Assembly (NCBI GenBank): GCA_964247055.1
Contig: OZ176059.1
Span: 186,001 to 250,000, forward strand
DNA: 64,000 bases
From: Paragordius varius
Lineage: Eukaryota; Nematomorpha
Reading direction: 5' to 3'
In this document: in pieces, positions 1-11,640 of the stretch
How positions within the stretch are numbered: position 1 is the first letter of the stretch
Layout of the letters: the number at the start of each line of letters is the position of its first letter
Made by a program: the position numbers and the translations under genes
The notes under the pieces: generated by a model
Told to the model about the DNA's origin: nothing
What the model saw: only the letters and a program-made list of their open reading frames with translations
Database searches by the model: none

Positions 1-543
1 CACTTCAAGCGTGTCTTAAACACTTCACGTTAGTCTGACTTTTTTGTTTTAATCAAATCGTAAATCATTCATCTATTTTATCGTTTTGACCTGTTTTTAA
101 TTATATAACCTAATTTTAATCAATAGCAACTATTAATAATTGAAAAACCTTATATTTTGTTTTTGAATTCTTAAAATTATTTTGGATATATATAATTTAA
201 CACCGCATTAAAAATATATAAGTTTTCTGGGTTATTATTTACATTTTATAATGGTAAACATTTAAAAGTAAATAAACTTGTTATATTAAAAAATTAGTTT
301 AGATAAAAAAGTGGTTATTGTATAAAAATTTTTTATTTTTTGAATAAATATATAATATAAAAAATTATTTTTTAAAAAAAATACATCCATAAATCATGGT
401 TAAATCGAAATTAAAATTTTTTTTGGACCAACTTGAAGTGTTCAAGAACCTTAAAACATTCAAGGACCAACTTAAAGTGTTCAAGGACCAATTTGAAAGG
501 ACCAACTTGAAATGTTCAAGGACACTCTTGAAGTGCAAATGGT
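1..543. mobile_element. Fold-back element, family B, cut by the window edge
   Basis: The right end carries repeated units with core GGACCAACTTGAAGTGTT and closes with GTGCAAATGGTATA; the left end begins CACTTCAAG. Lies within the M13 gene 3' region. Confidence 0.6.
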
Positions 544-573
544 ATATTTAGATATTTTAAAATTATAGAAACA

Positions 574-656
574 CATAATTCTTTTTAGGCTAAGTTTGAA
601 TTGTTCGAGGGTGAATTTAAATTGTTTGAGGGTAAATTTGAAAAGTAAATGGTATA
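574..656. repeat. Fold-back family A, right-end fragment
   Basis: Two to three units like TTTGAATTGTTCGAGGGTG, then AAGTAAATGGTATA. Confidence 0.55.
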
Positions 657-1081
657 TAAAATTTTTGGTAAATTTATATGTGTAGTATAATTTTGGCTAT
701 TTTGATTTTAGTTAAATGACTGAGCATATAACTGCAGCTTGTTTGAATGTTTTATTATTACTTTTTATCTGACATTTATAGGCGGCCCCAAAAATATTTC
801 ATAAAAAACGAAATTTATGATTGAATTGGTGGTTTGGAAGCGTTGATACCGCAAAAAATATATAGCTTAAAAAAATTTATAGATGAATTTGTCATTTAAA
901 CCACATTCAACTTTTGCCCTTTAAGTTTTTTCTATCTATATTAACGGGGGGCCAAAAAATTACGGTAACATAATAGCAAAATAAGTTCCATATTTTTTTA
1001 AGACTCTGAAAGCTGAAGGTAGTTAGTTTAAATACATTATATCATCCACATCAAACAGGCACAATATAAGTTATTATAAAC

Positions 1082-1240
1082 CATTTTGGGGACCCTTAAT
1101 GGGTGCAAGGCTATTGCCACATTAAAAACATCCATAGCAAAAATCTCAATCTCTTCGTCGTTGACTGCAACTTTATTAGCATCACGGATTAATAAACGAG
1201 CTGTTTTCCTCGCATAATCCATAAAATGAGCCCGGGAGAT
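1082..1240 (-). CDS. M13 peptidase, downstream exon (tentative boundaries)
   Basis: The translation ISRAHFMDYARKTARLLIRD then NDEEIEIFAMDVFNVAIAL resembles neprilysin's YVDFMISVARLI followed by [20 protein letters not shown]. The acceptor is taken at gatAG|ATC. The 3' boundary is uncertain: GTTTAT after AAAATG is one choice, GTCCCC a few codons earlier another. Confidence 0.6.
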
Positions 1241-4200
1241 CTATCATAGCCATAAAAATGTAGTTCAGTACGAGTAAGAAATATACATTTCTAGTCTTTT
1301 TATTCATATATTGTTGCCCGATAACGTATAAAAATTAGAATTATCGGATAAAACCTGAAAATATATAATTGATTGTGTTACCAATATATATCTCTATTTC
1401 ATACATTGCAATTTTTAACTCTAATTATATATTTGAAAAAATTATGATTCATAAAGTATGGCTGTCTTTTGAAAAAAAAATTGTGTTTATATTTTTACGT
1501 TTTGTCCGTATAATTTATATATATATATATATACAAAGCAAAAGCAAATATTATTGACCAAAGGCTTTTTTCGTTTTTTTACCTCTTAAACAATAATAAT
1601 ACTTTTCTTTGCTATTATCTGGCAAAATTTATTACCAGCAAAGTACAGCTAATACAGTACCTTGAATCCATCGTATATTAACCTAATAATGAGTTTAACT
1701 GTTAATAAATTTCAATGAAATAATTTTAATGATACCTCTCTATCTCGGTTTGTTATACGTTTCTTTTCTATCTTAATTAAGGGTTTGGGCACATCAAACT
1801 ACACATAAAAATATAATTTATTTGGTAAAATACCTTAATTTGTTTGCTATATACAGTGCACCTATAAAATATCTCGATAATAATGTATGGATCAGGATTT
1901 CATGGTGCGATTTTACGAATGATATAAGTTATTGCCACTTTTGTCGTAACTGCTACATATCAGAAAATGGTAAAATTTGCACATAATTTGCTAAATAAAT
2001 ATTTTTTGGTAAAACCTATAATAGGTTCATCTCACAGTATAAATTTGATTATCTTTTTAAACAAGAGATCATGGAGCGGGAGGGGGAAGCCATTCACAGA
2101 TTCATGCACCAGGTGCCAGAAATACAAGCTACGCCTCTGACCAATATAGATTACAAAAAATATCACTTAAATTATTATAAAATATATAAAAGCAAAACAT
2201 TATCTTAAAATATATTATGTAGGCCAAAGTCTCGAGTTATAAAATCTTGGCTTTTTTCTTTAATTTTCAGCTTGAAGGCGAGTCAAAAATGTGAGATTTT
2301 GGAAGTCCACATCTTTTAAATTTTTATAAATGAACTCTTTTGCATTTTAAATATAGTATATGACATAATTGATGAGATTTTTTTGGAATAAAACATTTAG
2401 TTTTCATAAGATTTGTAGTCAGCATAATAGTTGCTATTTTTTATAATAAAGCAAACGATTGCCACAATGCTATAACTTTCTTCACTTGTGAGGCTCAAAC
2501 CAAATCAACATTAGCAGAAAATACTGCAACTATCCACTCTGTCCTTTAGATGAGTATCTAGCACGAAACAGCCTGCGATTACTGCACAAAGTTTTGATTA
2601 TAAAATATTATTGTGATAGATTTTATATACCATTTACAATTCAAAATGATCCTTGATTGAATTGTTCAAGGGTAAATTTGAAATGTAAATGATATATTTT
2701 GTTATATTTAAATCAGAAAGCCTATGAGACTAAGTGAGTTCAATAAGGGCCGGAAATAATTACCTAAAACTAATATTTTAATATAGGGGGTTATTTTAAT
2801 AAGTCCCTAGGCAAGTTTCACACCCTGAAAAATGCCCCCCCATAGAATTTTAGTTGTGAAGCAATATTTCCAAGAACTTACAGGAACATAGGGAACTGAT
2901 AATTCAAGATATTCTCCATATATGTAAGAATATTGCCCAACGCTTTTTTATTTCACTAGGTAAGAAGCTACCTGCCAAAAACTGCGTCTTTATATAGAAA
3001 TTGCGTTGTTTCGGAGCTAATTTACAGAAAATTTGTGAAGCCAAATGAGCTCATTAAAAGCTGGAAATATTACCCGTAAAAAATTAAGGTCATACGTTTT
3101 TTTATTAGCCATTAATTTGGGGGTTTTATGCCCTAAAAATACGCCATCATATAACGAATATATAGTGTTGAAGTATTTTTTCGAATAACCCATGAGACGA
3201 TGGTATCAAAGATTCCAAATATTGCCTTCTAAAGGCAAAGAATTTGACTCGCGCTCTTTCCATATAGGTCCATGGGTAGGGGACTATCGGTTTAAGATTG
3301 AGAAATCATACAAAAATGGCGTGGTTTTGGAGTAAATTTTCAAAAACTTAAGAAGCTATACGAGTTCAATAAAGGCTTTAAATAATACCGTAAAAAGGTA
3401 AAAATTATAGTATAGCGGTTTTTTCCGTTAGCCGTCAATTTGGGGCCTTCACACCAACAAACAATATATTAGTATGAATGTACAGTTTTAATTATTCTAT
3501 TAAGCACCTTATAAATCATATATGAGAGCATAACTCTTAAATAATGATCGAAATAATCATATATGGATCACAATTTTGTTGATCCCTATTACTCCACTTA
3601 ATAATTTCATTTTATGTATCTTTTTTTGGTTAAAGATTTAAAATTTTATACTACAAAATTTTTAAAAGTGGATAATTTCAAGTTTAAACATAATTCACAA
3701 AAATAGGTTGGTTTTTTTTGTACTTACATTACGTAGCTTACTTTAAAACTAAAAGTCTTTTGACTATAATCTTGCATTAGTTCCATCCCGAAAAATGGAC
3801 CTGCAAATTTATCCAATGTTAAGGCATTCAAAGCTAAATTGAAATTCCAAACTTCATCGTCAACTAGATTTGAAAAAAATGGAATATAGATCATGATTTT
3901 CTATTTTGATAATATTTGTTTGTATGAGTGTCAAGGGCTATTAAATCGGTAAAAAAATTTGATAAAAATTGATACGGACAAAACGTAAAAATATAAAGAC
4001 TAATATATTTTTTCTAAAACTCAACTATACATTTATCTTAATTATTAATGATAATTCATTGTTTAAAATTTACAAATTATAAAATAGAGATGGTGGTAAC
4101 ATAATCAATTACATATTTAAAATAATTATTGAATCATTTTATTAGGATAAATTAAGTTTTGAAAAGTATAGTTGTCTTTAGAAAAACAAATGGTATTTAT

Positions 4201-7200
4201 ATTTTTTACGTTTTGTCTGTATAATTTCAATTATTTCATAAACTAAAAAAATCGCTTACAATTTGACAATAGCCAAATTTAAATTATTGGCTTTAGATGT
4301 AGTTATGAAATTAAAATTATAGATTTGTTTAACGCTAACGTTATATTTCGTTATTTTTTCTTTTCCGTTAACTTTATTTGAGTGTATGGTACGAAGGATT
4401 TTATTTAAAAAAAATTATTCTTAACATGTTATGCACAGTTAAAAAATAAATATTTTACTTGTAGGTGTATTGGTGTCAACTGTATCATCATTATTAGGTT
4501 GTTTGGTGTTAGAGTTATTGTTAAAGCGTATTTTTTCTGTCCAAAGAGATGATGATTTGTCCCCTAATAACAACCACCAATCACCAACCTACGGTATAAT
4601 TCAAAAATTATATATATAGAGTTGTAAAAAAGACTAACTATTTTTAATAAATTATTTCGGAAAAAAGGTCTATTTTAATTAAAAATAATTTTTGAGTAGT
4701 TATTTTCATTAACGTTTCATGACTTTTTCACTTTTTTGTCTTGGTTGACATATTGGGGTAGTTATATATCCCAAAGATCAGTTTGTAAAAAACTACTGAA
4801 AGTTATATTTTGGTTTATCCAACATTTCATGTATTAGATTAAAAAGCTTATATCTTTACAGTTTGACATCTGCTAAAATTGGAACATCTTTAAAACATGG
4901 AAACGTGCAGATCATATCAATTTTTTGCTGATAAAATATGGCCTTAAAGCTTTTTAAATTATTTAAATTTTCTAATTATAATATACCTTTGTTCGTCTGT
5001 TGCATTAACGATTTAAATAATTTTATAGAAAAAATAATAGGCGGCGAAAAAGTTTGAGATGAGGATTTATTTATAATTTTACATTTTTTTAAAAAAAATA
5101 TTTTGCTTAATGTGCCTAAAAGGTTAAGAAAAGTAAAATTTTAAATTCGGCTCATTATATACCTTTTAAGATATTCAAAGTTAAAATCTTTCTGGGATAT
5201 AAAACTGCACCAAGCATGGCGTGTCTTATCATATATATATATATATTATATATATACCATATTTAAATTCAAATTCACCCTTAAACAATTCAAATTCCCC
5301 CTACAATGCAAATACACACTTGAACAATTCAAATTCACCCTCAACTCAAATATATGTTTTTTAAGATTAAAAATTAATTATATTTTTATATATTTTTGAA
5401 AAATAAAAATCTTGTTTTAAATTAAAATTATACTGAAAAAATAATAAACGAGGCCAAGATACAATTCGTATTATTTTTAGGGTGAATTTAAAAAATGGTA
5501 TATATACATATGTCTTACCTCTTGTATAGTGGCAATGAGTGGTTTTCCCCCTTCATTATCTATCTCGCTTTGACTGATACAATTTTTGTAAACATCGCGT
5601 AATTTAACTTCTACCGAATTATTTCTCGGCTGAAGGTTTCTGAACAAACCATCAATTTAATTTAGTATAAGGGTCAAAAGAATAATTTTAATTCAGTTAA
5701 AATTACAATACAAATTGAAATTATACTGTGACAAAATGTAAAAATAACATGGCAAATAATTTTTTGTTCTAAAGACCGCTGTACTTTTTAAAAACTTTAA
5801 TATAATTTAATTATAACACATAGTTTTAAAGACTAGTGCAAAGTATGAAAACGAGATCCTTGGCCATCTGTTAAATATATATTTTATCATTGTAATCAAA
5901 TAATTTATATGTAAAAATTTAAGGAGTTTAAACAAGTATGGTTATGATTGTCTTTAAAAAAAACTTTTGTCTTTTATATTTTATACGTTTTGTCTGTATA
6001 TGTTCAATTTTTTCTGTAATATTGTTACCATACTTTTGTCCCATCTCGGTATCGGGATATATTAGTGGTTCAGGCCTCTCAAGTTGTATCCTAAGTGACT
6101 GAAGAGCTCTGAGTTTAGCATCTTCCCCAAGATTCATAAAACTATCTTCGGGGGGTATGACATTTTTTAGTTTATATTTGTGGCAAGCAAACGCATAAAA
6201 ATCTCGGCATGGATTAATGTACGGTTTATGATACATTAGGTTAGAAAATCTAAACACAAAATACAGAAATCTTATTTAAGTTAGTTACTTTATTGCAATA
6301 AGTATATATTCAAGTTGGTTGAATTAAAGGTAAAAAAATGTTTTTTTTTTCGTATTGGAGAACCAGTTTAAAAATTGAAATTCCACGTAGCCTATAAGGG
6401 AAAATAACCCAAAAATTTTTTTAAAATAAATTTAAGTGGCTAGAAAAAATAAATTATATAAGACTGCTATGTGCTACGTGATTTCGATAAAAAAGACATT
6501 TCTAAAACGACAAAAAATTCAATTTTTTGATCAATTATTAAATTTCATATTATGAAATTTTACACGGTAAAAAATCTAACTATGATATGAATTTTTGCAT
6601 ATGCCCTTAGTTATTTCTTAAATTGTTACAGTAAAAAATGAAATTATACGGCCAAACGAAAAATAAGACCAATTTCGTTTAAAGACAACCTATCCTCTAA
6701 ACATCATTAATTTAAAATTGTAAATATACAAAATTAATTGTATTACCAATATTTATCCCTATTTTATACTTAACAGTTTTAATCAATATATATAAGTGGG
6801 GTTGTCTTTTAGAAACATTTCATCTTTCTTTTTTGCGTTTTATCCTTATAATTTAAATTTTTACTGTACGAAAAACATTAATCCTGCACGTTTGTCACAT
6901 AAAGGTAATATAAATTAGCCTATATTTTAAAAAGCTTACCTTTGGTAGAGTCCCAGCCAATGTAAACTTAGAAAGGAAATCGTACCTACTAAAATTTCTC
7001 ACAAAAAATAGCCACATTTAAATTTTGTCCTAAAAACATTTCTTTTTTAGTAATGTAGTGCTGGTCAGGCTAAGAAATCCTACATCAAAAATCGTAACTC
7101 TCAGGAAAGAAATTTAGTCGCGGCCCGCGGGCAGAATTTAACCCTCTGAGAATTTGTGTGCGTTCCCTATTTGGAATCCATAATTTACAAAAACATGTTC

Positions 7201-9268
7201 ACAAAATCTTAGTAATTTTCATAATTCTTAGATAATTTTTTCCAAATAAGTCTATCCTAATAGCAAGAATGAGAAAAATTGCTACATTTCATAAATACCC
7301 ACATACATTTCAAATGCGGCCCTCTAAGCCATTTGTGTTGAACACCCCTGATCTAAACACTCATCTATCTATAGCTATACATTTATAAAATTGTGAAATG
7401 GGGCTTTACAGCAATTTTTCTGAATAGTTTGGATCCTTTCGAATTGAATAATAATTTTTTTATTCATTATAAACGCGCTGAGGGCCCATGTTTAGCATGC
7501 GATAATTTTGTATGTATATAAAAATCTTGATGATAAATTACACTAAATTAATTGAACAATCACTAAGAGGGTATGGCAAAAAATAAAATTTTGGTTAATA
7601 TCATATTTTCATTTTCCGCAATTTCATCGAAAAATATTAATTTTGACTAAATCAGAGCGACGCGTTACAGAGATATTAGTATTAATATTAGTAAACCGTT
7701 TAGGTGCTAGTGTGTATCGCAAAAAATGAACAATAAATATACCTGTGCTTTGGTTGATTTTCCAACATTAACTGTGGTACCCCGTTATAAGTGTTTGTTC
7801 CTCCAATTAAATTTTGCGGTCCAGGCATATCAATAACATTATTTATATACGTTTCATCAATTAAATTTTGGCTTCCTCCATCATTCCCAAAAAACTGTTG
7901 TATGGGATTATTTTCTTCTGGGTTGTGTTTAAGGTCATACAAACTCTTTTCGATCTCTTTGGGGTCCCCTATAGCCATATGTGAGAGGACATATGAAGCT
8001 TGGATCAAACAAAATGGTTCATAACACCATACAATTTTACTGTGATTAGTAGAGGTAACATTTTCATTCGTTTCATTCATGTTGGTTCGGTTTGTAGTTA
8101 AATCGTTTATATCTTTCCCCTTTTCCTTATCTAGGATTTCATTATTGCCAAGAGTGTGATTACTTGCCTTTAATAACGTAAGACATTCATCTATTCTAGC
8201 AATCGATGCCATTTGACCGCCATCATACCATCGAGTAATCCAAACAGCTAAAGCTGAAACTAAAAGTATGGCTAAAATCAACGCGAATAGTAAAGCAATC
8301 CATTTTAACAAACTTTTAATCATACATTTACAGGTGTGTCCCACTTTGTTTGTCCACCAGCTAAAACAACAAAGGCTTGTGGGAAAGAGTTTTATGCGTC
8401 GACTTAATATATCCCTCGTCCATAATATTTGATGTGGTTGTGGTGAACATTTATTCCTTTCATAATATTCCCGATTCCCCCCTTTTGAAGAAGCAATAGA
8501 TTTTGAATCCATATTATTTTGATAAGTATTTTCAAAATTTGGAGAACTGATCAAGGTTGATACGGAATAGTTGTTACAACCTTTAACCAAGCATTTCGAA
8601 TTATTTAGGGAATATTTGTGCGTTAGATTTGAATATGGAGTGGTAGATGGGCCAATGACATATGTTATAGTTTGACTTTGGATTTGGGTAGATTGACTAC
8701 TTTTTAAGTAATCAGATTTGTTAGGATATTGGCAATTAGTTGAATTTTTGTTATCATAATATTTATTATTGTAAGTATAAGTTTTAGACTTTTTATATGG
8801 GTCTTCTTCTTGTTGTTCGCTACAATAAACGGTTTGATTATTTTGCCCAGTTAAATATTTCGGGTCCAAAGTTACAGAGTTTTGTTGTCGATATTCGACA
8901 TTGCCCGGGATGGTGAAACAGCTATAATAATAATATTCATTATTACATGTACGATCAATTTTTTGATTCAAAGGTGGTTTTAATCCATTTTCATTATGAT
9001 ATATGGAGGAGTTAAGGTCATAATTATAATTATTATTATTATATGTGTTTAAACTGTTGCGATTAAGAGTGTTAATAGCTTTTTTATTACCATATTTATT
9101 CTCATTGTTTTTTGCCATCCAATAATCCTCATTATTATTAACCAATGCAATTTCCCTTATCTCACATTTTTCCACACTATAATACTTGTAAGAAGTTGAT
9201 TCAGATTGTTGGAAACTTTCCTCCGAATTCAATATATTTTCCAAGGCATTTTTACCGTTAAAATCCAT
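1082..9268 (-). CDS. M13-family metallopeptidase (neprilysin/ECE-like), 5' part, spliced
   Basis: M13 enzymes are zinc endopeptidases anchored as type II membrane proteins that cleave extracellular peptides. Coding exons, read leftward: 9268-7743, 6249-6034, 5639-5519, 4588-4459, 3863-3742, then after a gap 1240-about 1082. Codon phases join exactly over the first five exons (2+1, 2+1, 0, 1+2). Exon 1 gives an Asn/Tyr-rich cytosolic tail of about 320 residues, a Cys-rich juxtamembrane stretch, one membrane helix (core ALLFALILAILLVSALAVW) and an extracellular stalk with N-x-S/T sites. The M13 signatures WCYEPFC, INPCRDFYAFAC, VYKNC..SEID..GGKPL and GPFF appear in family order. The last exon resembles the neprilysin segment YVDFMISVARLI. 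At least one exon between 3,742 and 1,240 was not found. The HExxH zinc site lies beyond the left edge, so activity cannot be judged. Subfamily is uncertain. Confidence 0.85.
1330..1528. mobile_element. Mariner-type MITE, degraded copy
   Basis: Right half recognisable: AAAGTATGGCTGTCTTTT, then TTTTTACGTTTTGTCCGTAT. Left end decayed. Confidence 0.6.
2626..2696. repeat. Fold-back family A, minimal copy
   Basis: ACCATTTACAATTCAA at left and TGAAATGTAAATGATAT at right with almost nothing between: a solo pair of ends. Confidence 0.5.
2700..3480. repeat. Three diverged tandem units, period about 315 bp
   Basis: Related blocks start near 2,736 (GAGTTCAATAAGGGC), 3,048 (GAGCTCATTAAAAGC) and 3,370 (GAGTTCAATAAAGGC). 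Each is followed by an AAATAxTACC string and, 80 to 100 nt on, by a TTAGCC/TTAATAAG...CACACC or GCCC-rich stretch. Not coding. In the M13 gene intron. Confidence 0.6.
3742..3863 (-). CDS. M13 peptidase exon 5
   Basis: Acceptor atctAG|TTGAC, donor AAA|GTAAGC, 2 nt plus 40 codons. DEVWNFNLALNALTLDKFAG then PFFGMELMQD corresponds to the M13 'L......PFF...V..D' segment. Phase matches the 1-nt end of exon 4. Confidence 0.8.
3950..4240. mobile_element. Mariner-type MITE copy
   Basis: Left end reads GATACGGACAAAACGTAAAA and right end ACGTTTTGTCTGTATAATTT in inverted order; lies in an M13 gene intron. Confidence 0.75.
4459..4588 (-). CDS. M13 peptidase exon 4
   Basis: Acceptor cgtAG|GTTGG, donor ACAA|GTAAAA, 43 codons plus 1 nt. 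It begins VGDWWLLLGD, matching the conserved 'GGWP/N' region of M13 enzymes, then runs into an Asn/Thr-rich stretch (NNNSNTKQPNNDD). Confidence 0.75.
5256..5506. mobile_element. Fold-back family A copy
   Basis: Left units TTCAAATTCACCCTTAAAC, right remnant TTTAGGGTGAATTTAA and AATGGTATA. Confidence 0.6.
5519..5639 (-). CDS. M13 peptidase exon 3
   Basis: 40 codons after a 1-nt carry-over, ending at GAG|GTAAGA. VKLRDVYKNCISQSEIDNEG followed by GKPL matches the M13 segment usually written as 'Y..C......E..GGKPL'. Too short to stand out as an open frame; found by reading in phase from exon 2. Confidence 0.85.
5697..6016. mobile_element. Mariner-type MITE copy next to M13 exon 2
   Basis: Inverted ends as in the family. 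Its right end lies about 16 nt from the M13 exon 2 splice donor, in the intron. Confidence 0.75.
6034..6249 (-). CDS. M13 peptidase exon 2
   Basis: The acceptor is tgtttAG|A and the donor AAAA|GTATGG. It encodes RFSNLMYHKPYINPCRDFYA and onward, the M13 N-terminal ectodomain motif with its conserved cysteines. A MITE end begins about 16 nt beyond the donor. The reading frame stays open from the exon into that MITE for roughly 27 codons, so retention of the intron start would yield a short, catalytically dead form. Confidence 0.85.
6628..6868. mobile_element. Mariner-type MITE copy
   Basis: TACAGTAAAAAATGAAATTA at left and TTAAATTTTTACTGTA at right, TA-flanked. Confidence 0.75.
7040..7353. repeat. 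hAT-like short repeat with GGGCCGC-type ends
   Basis: The right end, read inverted, is CAGGGGTGTTCAACACAAAT then GGCTTAGAGGGCCGCATTT, typical of short hAT derivatives. No coding. Confidence 0.5.
7743..9268 (-). CDS. M13 peptidase exon 1: long cytosolic tail, membrane anchor, stalk
   Basis: This exon runs from ATG 9268 to donor AG|GTATAT at 7743/7742 and encodes 508 codons plus 2 nt. The tail before the membrane is about 320 residues of low-complexity Asn, Tyr and Ser, far longer than in neprilysin or most ECE forms. A Cys-rich stretch (CCFSWW, CKC) just before the helix could be palmitoylated; that is inference. After the family's first ectodomain cysteines (WCYEPFC) comes an insert of about 75 residues containing QNLIDETYINN and a second QNLI motif before the DPC-type motif of exon 2. 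The ATG is the first in frame after AT-rich DNA; an upstream noncoding exon cannot be excluded. Confidence 0.8.
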
Positions 9269-10980
9269 TTTGATAGGAATACCTTTGTCTGTCCAGGAGG
9301 GACAAAAACCTAAATGAATCTTTTAAATTTAAAATGGCATAACTAGTCTTAATAGTTAATAAAAAAAATTATATATAGTATAATTTTAACTATCCTAACT
9401 AATATACTCTATGCTTGCTGACACTAATTGTATATTTCAAATAGCGGTACATAGGGAAATAGATAAAGGCTTTGTTGTACCATTCAATTCCTTTTCATAA
9501 AAAGAAGGTACTTAGAGTCAACACTCATAAAAACGGTTATATGCACTATCAATAAAAGTTGTAAAATTTTAGTAATTAAAAGAAGAAAAAACTTTTAAAT
9601 GCTGTAATAAGGAAATATATTTATGTATGATCTGGTTTGTAATTAACCATTTCTATCGGTTCATTACCAAGGTTAATTACACTATTTGGATTAATTAAGT
9701 TTCCAACTAATATACAGTAACGTATGGTACTAAACAACAAATGGTTGAAATTAAACAATTTTTTCCCCATCTTTTAAAATTAATTTATTTTTTAAATTAT
9801 GAACCAATTTTGTTTTTTACTATACGTTGCTCACAAATTGCAGTTTGGGCAAACATGCCCCCTAAAAATCTAAGCTATGGAAAGATTTGTTAAATTATAT
9901 ATATAAATATCATAGAAAAAAAACCCTTATTGAAAAAAAATAATAATCTTTTATTACAAATTATTAATATCTCATAAATAAAGAATATCATTTTTGACAA
10001 TGTTCTGATTTAATTGAAGGTTTTGAATACATGAGAGCACATTGGTAATTAATTTTAACACATTATTATCATTTGATATTAATACCGCAGAGTGAAATAT
10101 GAAACATTTTGAAAATATCAATGATATTTATTGGGGCAATTATTTTGGTATTTTTGCGCATAATATTTTATACACATATAAAATTGAAAAATCTTCACTT
10201 CGAACTTGCCGCCATTTTTTTCGGGGTTCAATAATGATTTGAATAGAATAATTAAAATATAGCGTTGTATCCGACTGTTAAATCAATAGGAACCTTAATA
10301 TTACCATAAAACCTAACACCATATGACTTTTTGGGTAATTACAACCCCAGGGCTATTTAAAATTTAAATATCGTAAAATTTTTTTATCATTGAGCCAAAG
10401 TTAAAAAAATGTAATCTTTAGTTTAGGCGCATGATATAATTTTTTAAATGTAAAATTGTAAAAATTTCCTCCCCTAAAATTTTTAACCTTTATTTTTTCT
10501 TACAATTTTTTATGATTAGAAACTTTTAGAGAATATTTTAGAAATTTAGCAGCAAATTTTCGTTAATCGATTTTATCAGTTGTTCGTTTCAATCATGTTT
10601 TGGAGTTGTCCCAATTTATGACTCTAGAAGCCAAAGTAATAAAAGTTTTTATCTAATACATGAGAAGAAGGTTTGATTTTTTAACATACAACGCCTAAAG
10701 ATTGGCTTGTATACTACTTTAACATTTGTGGTAGAAAATTACCCCAAAATTTCACCTGGGACAAAAAATGAAAAGGTCATGAACTATTTAAAGTTGTTAA
10801 CTAAAAATGGTGCCTAATTAATTGATTTGAAATTTAACAAATTAAATTTTAATTTTGTATGTATTGGCTCATTCCCGTTATTACACGAAAATACAATATA
10901 AAATCCACCCGCTTTAGGAGTTTTGAAAATTTATCAATTTAGAGTCCTGAGGTTTCCGGATACTAAAAATTATATCGAAA
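9269..10980. other. Divergent intergenic DNA, no gene seen
   Basis: AT-rich spacer upstream of the M13 gene. The stretch 9,706-9,785 (ACAGTAACGTATGGTACTAA, then AAATGGTTGAAATTAAACA) recurs at 52,510-52,560, so it is a dispersed repeat. The rest shows no coding or repeat that I recognise. The promoters of both neighbours should lie here or in the repeats beyond. Confidence 0.5.
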
Positions 10981-10993
10981 ATCTAAAATGTTT

Positions 10994-10996
<3 letters not shown>

Positions 10997-11039
<43 letters not shown>
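10997..11039. repeat. (TA)n microsatellite
   Basis: About 20 TA units, directly before the GC-rich double hairpin. Confidence 0.9.
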
Positions 11040-11051
11040 TAGCGTAAATCT

Positions 11052-11096
11052 CGTGCTGCTACGCAGCCCGAGGAAGTCCTTCGGACTTCTGGGGGG
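11052..11096. other. Two adjacent perfect GC-rich hairpins
   Basis: GCTGC-TAC-GCAGC and GAAGTCC-TTC-GGACTTC are perfect inverted repeats with 3-nt loops, a few bases apart, in otherwise AT-rich DNA. Confidence 0.75.
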
Positions 11097-11199
11097 CTAT
11101 TTGAAAAAAGGGATAATAAAATGATCCACATATGTGGATTATTTCGAAACATCAGTTATTAGCTATGATCTCATAGGGATATTAAAACGGTGCATTCAT

Positions 11200-11640
11200 A
11201 CTAATATATTGTTTACTTGGGCGAAAAATAGATTCAAAATTATTTTTGTGGACTTTGATTTTTTTAAAAAATGGCATTTTACGGGAGGAGCGGGTAAAAA
11301 GAGGGCCTAAACTAAAAAAGCGAGCCGACAAGTTTCGGCGCAATTTAAAATAAGTAAACAAAAATCATATTTGAATTTGAATGGTCCAACACGTTTTGCG
11401 GAAAATTGTCTCAACGACACGATTTTTGTGGACTTCTGTTTTCAAAAAAACGCGTTTTGTGCACAGGGTTGTCCCGAACTGGGGGCCTAATTCAAAAAAA
11501 AGGGTGACGCTATTGTCGGGGCATTCATTAATGATTATATGTTTTCGATATTTGGATTTGAATGGGTCTATCGGTTTTCCGGAAACAGATCACAAAGCCA
11601 GCATTTTCCATTTTTATAAATCTTTAGATAAATAAAATTG
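11200..11640. repeat. Tandem repeat, period about 180 bp
   Basis: TTTTTGTGGACTT recurs at 11,243 and 11,423; TTTGAATGGTCC/TTTGAATGGGTC at 11,375 and 11,555; CGGAAAATTGTC/CCGGAAACAGATC likewise. Two full units and parts of a third. One unit's frame is open for 84 codons by chance. Confidence 0.75.

Noticed and set aside
11381-11635. 84-codon plus-strand open frame
   Set aside because: Lies across the 180-bp tandem repeat, no codon-type constraint between units, no family match.
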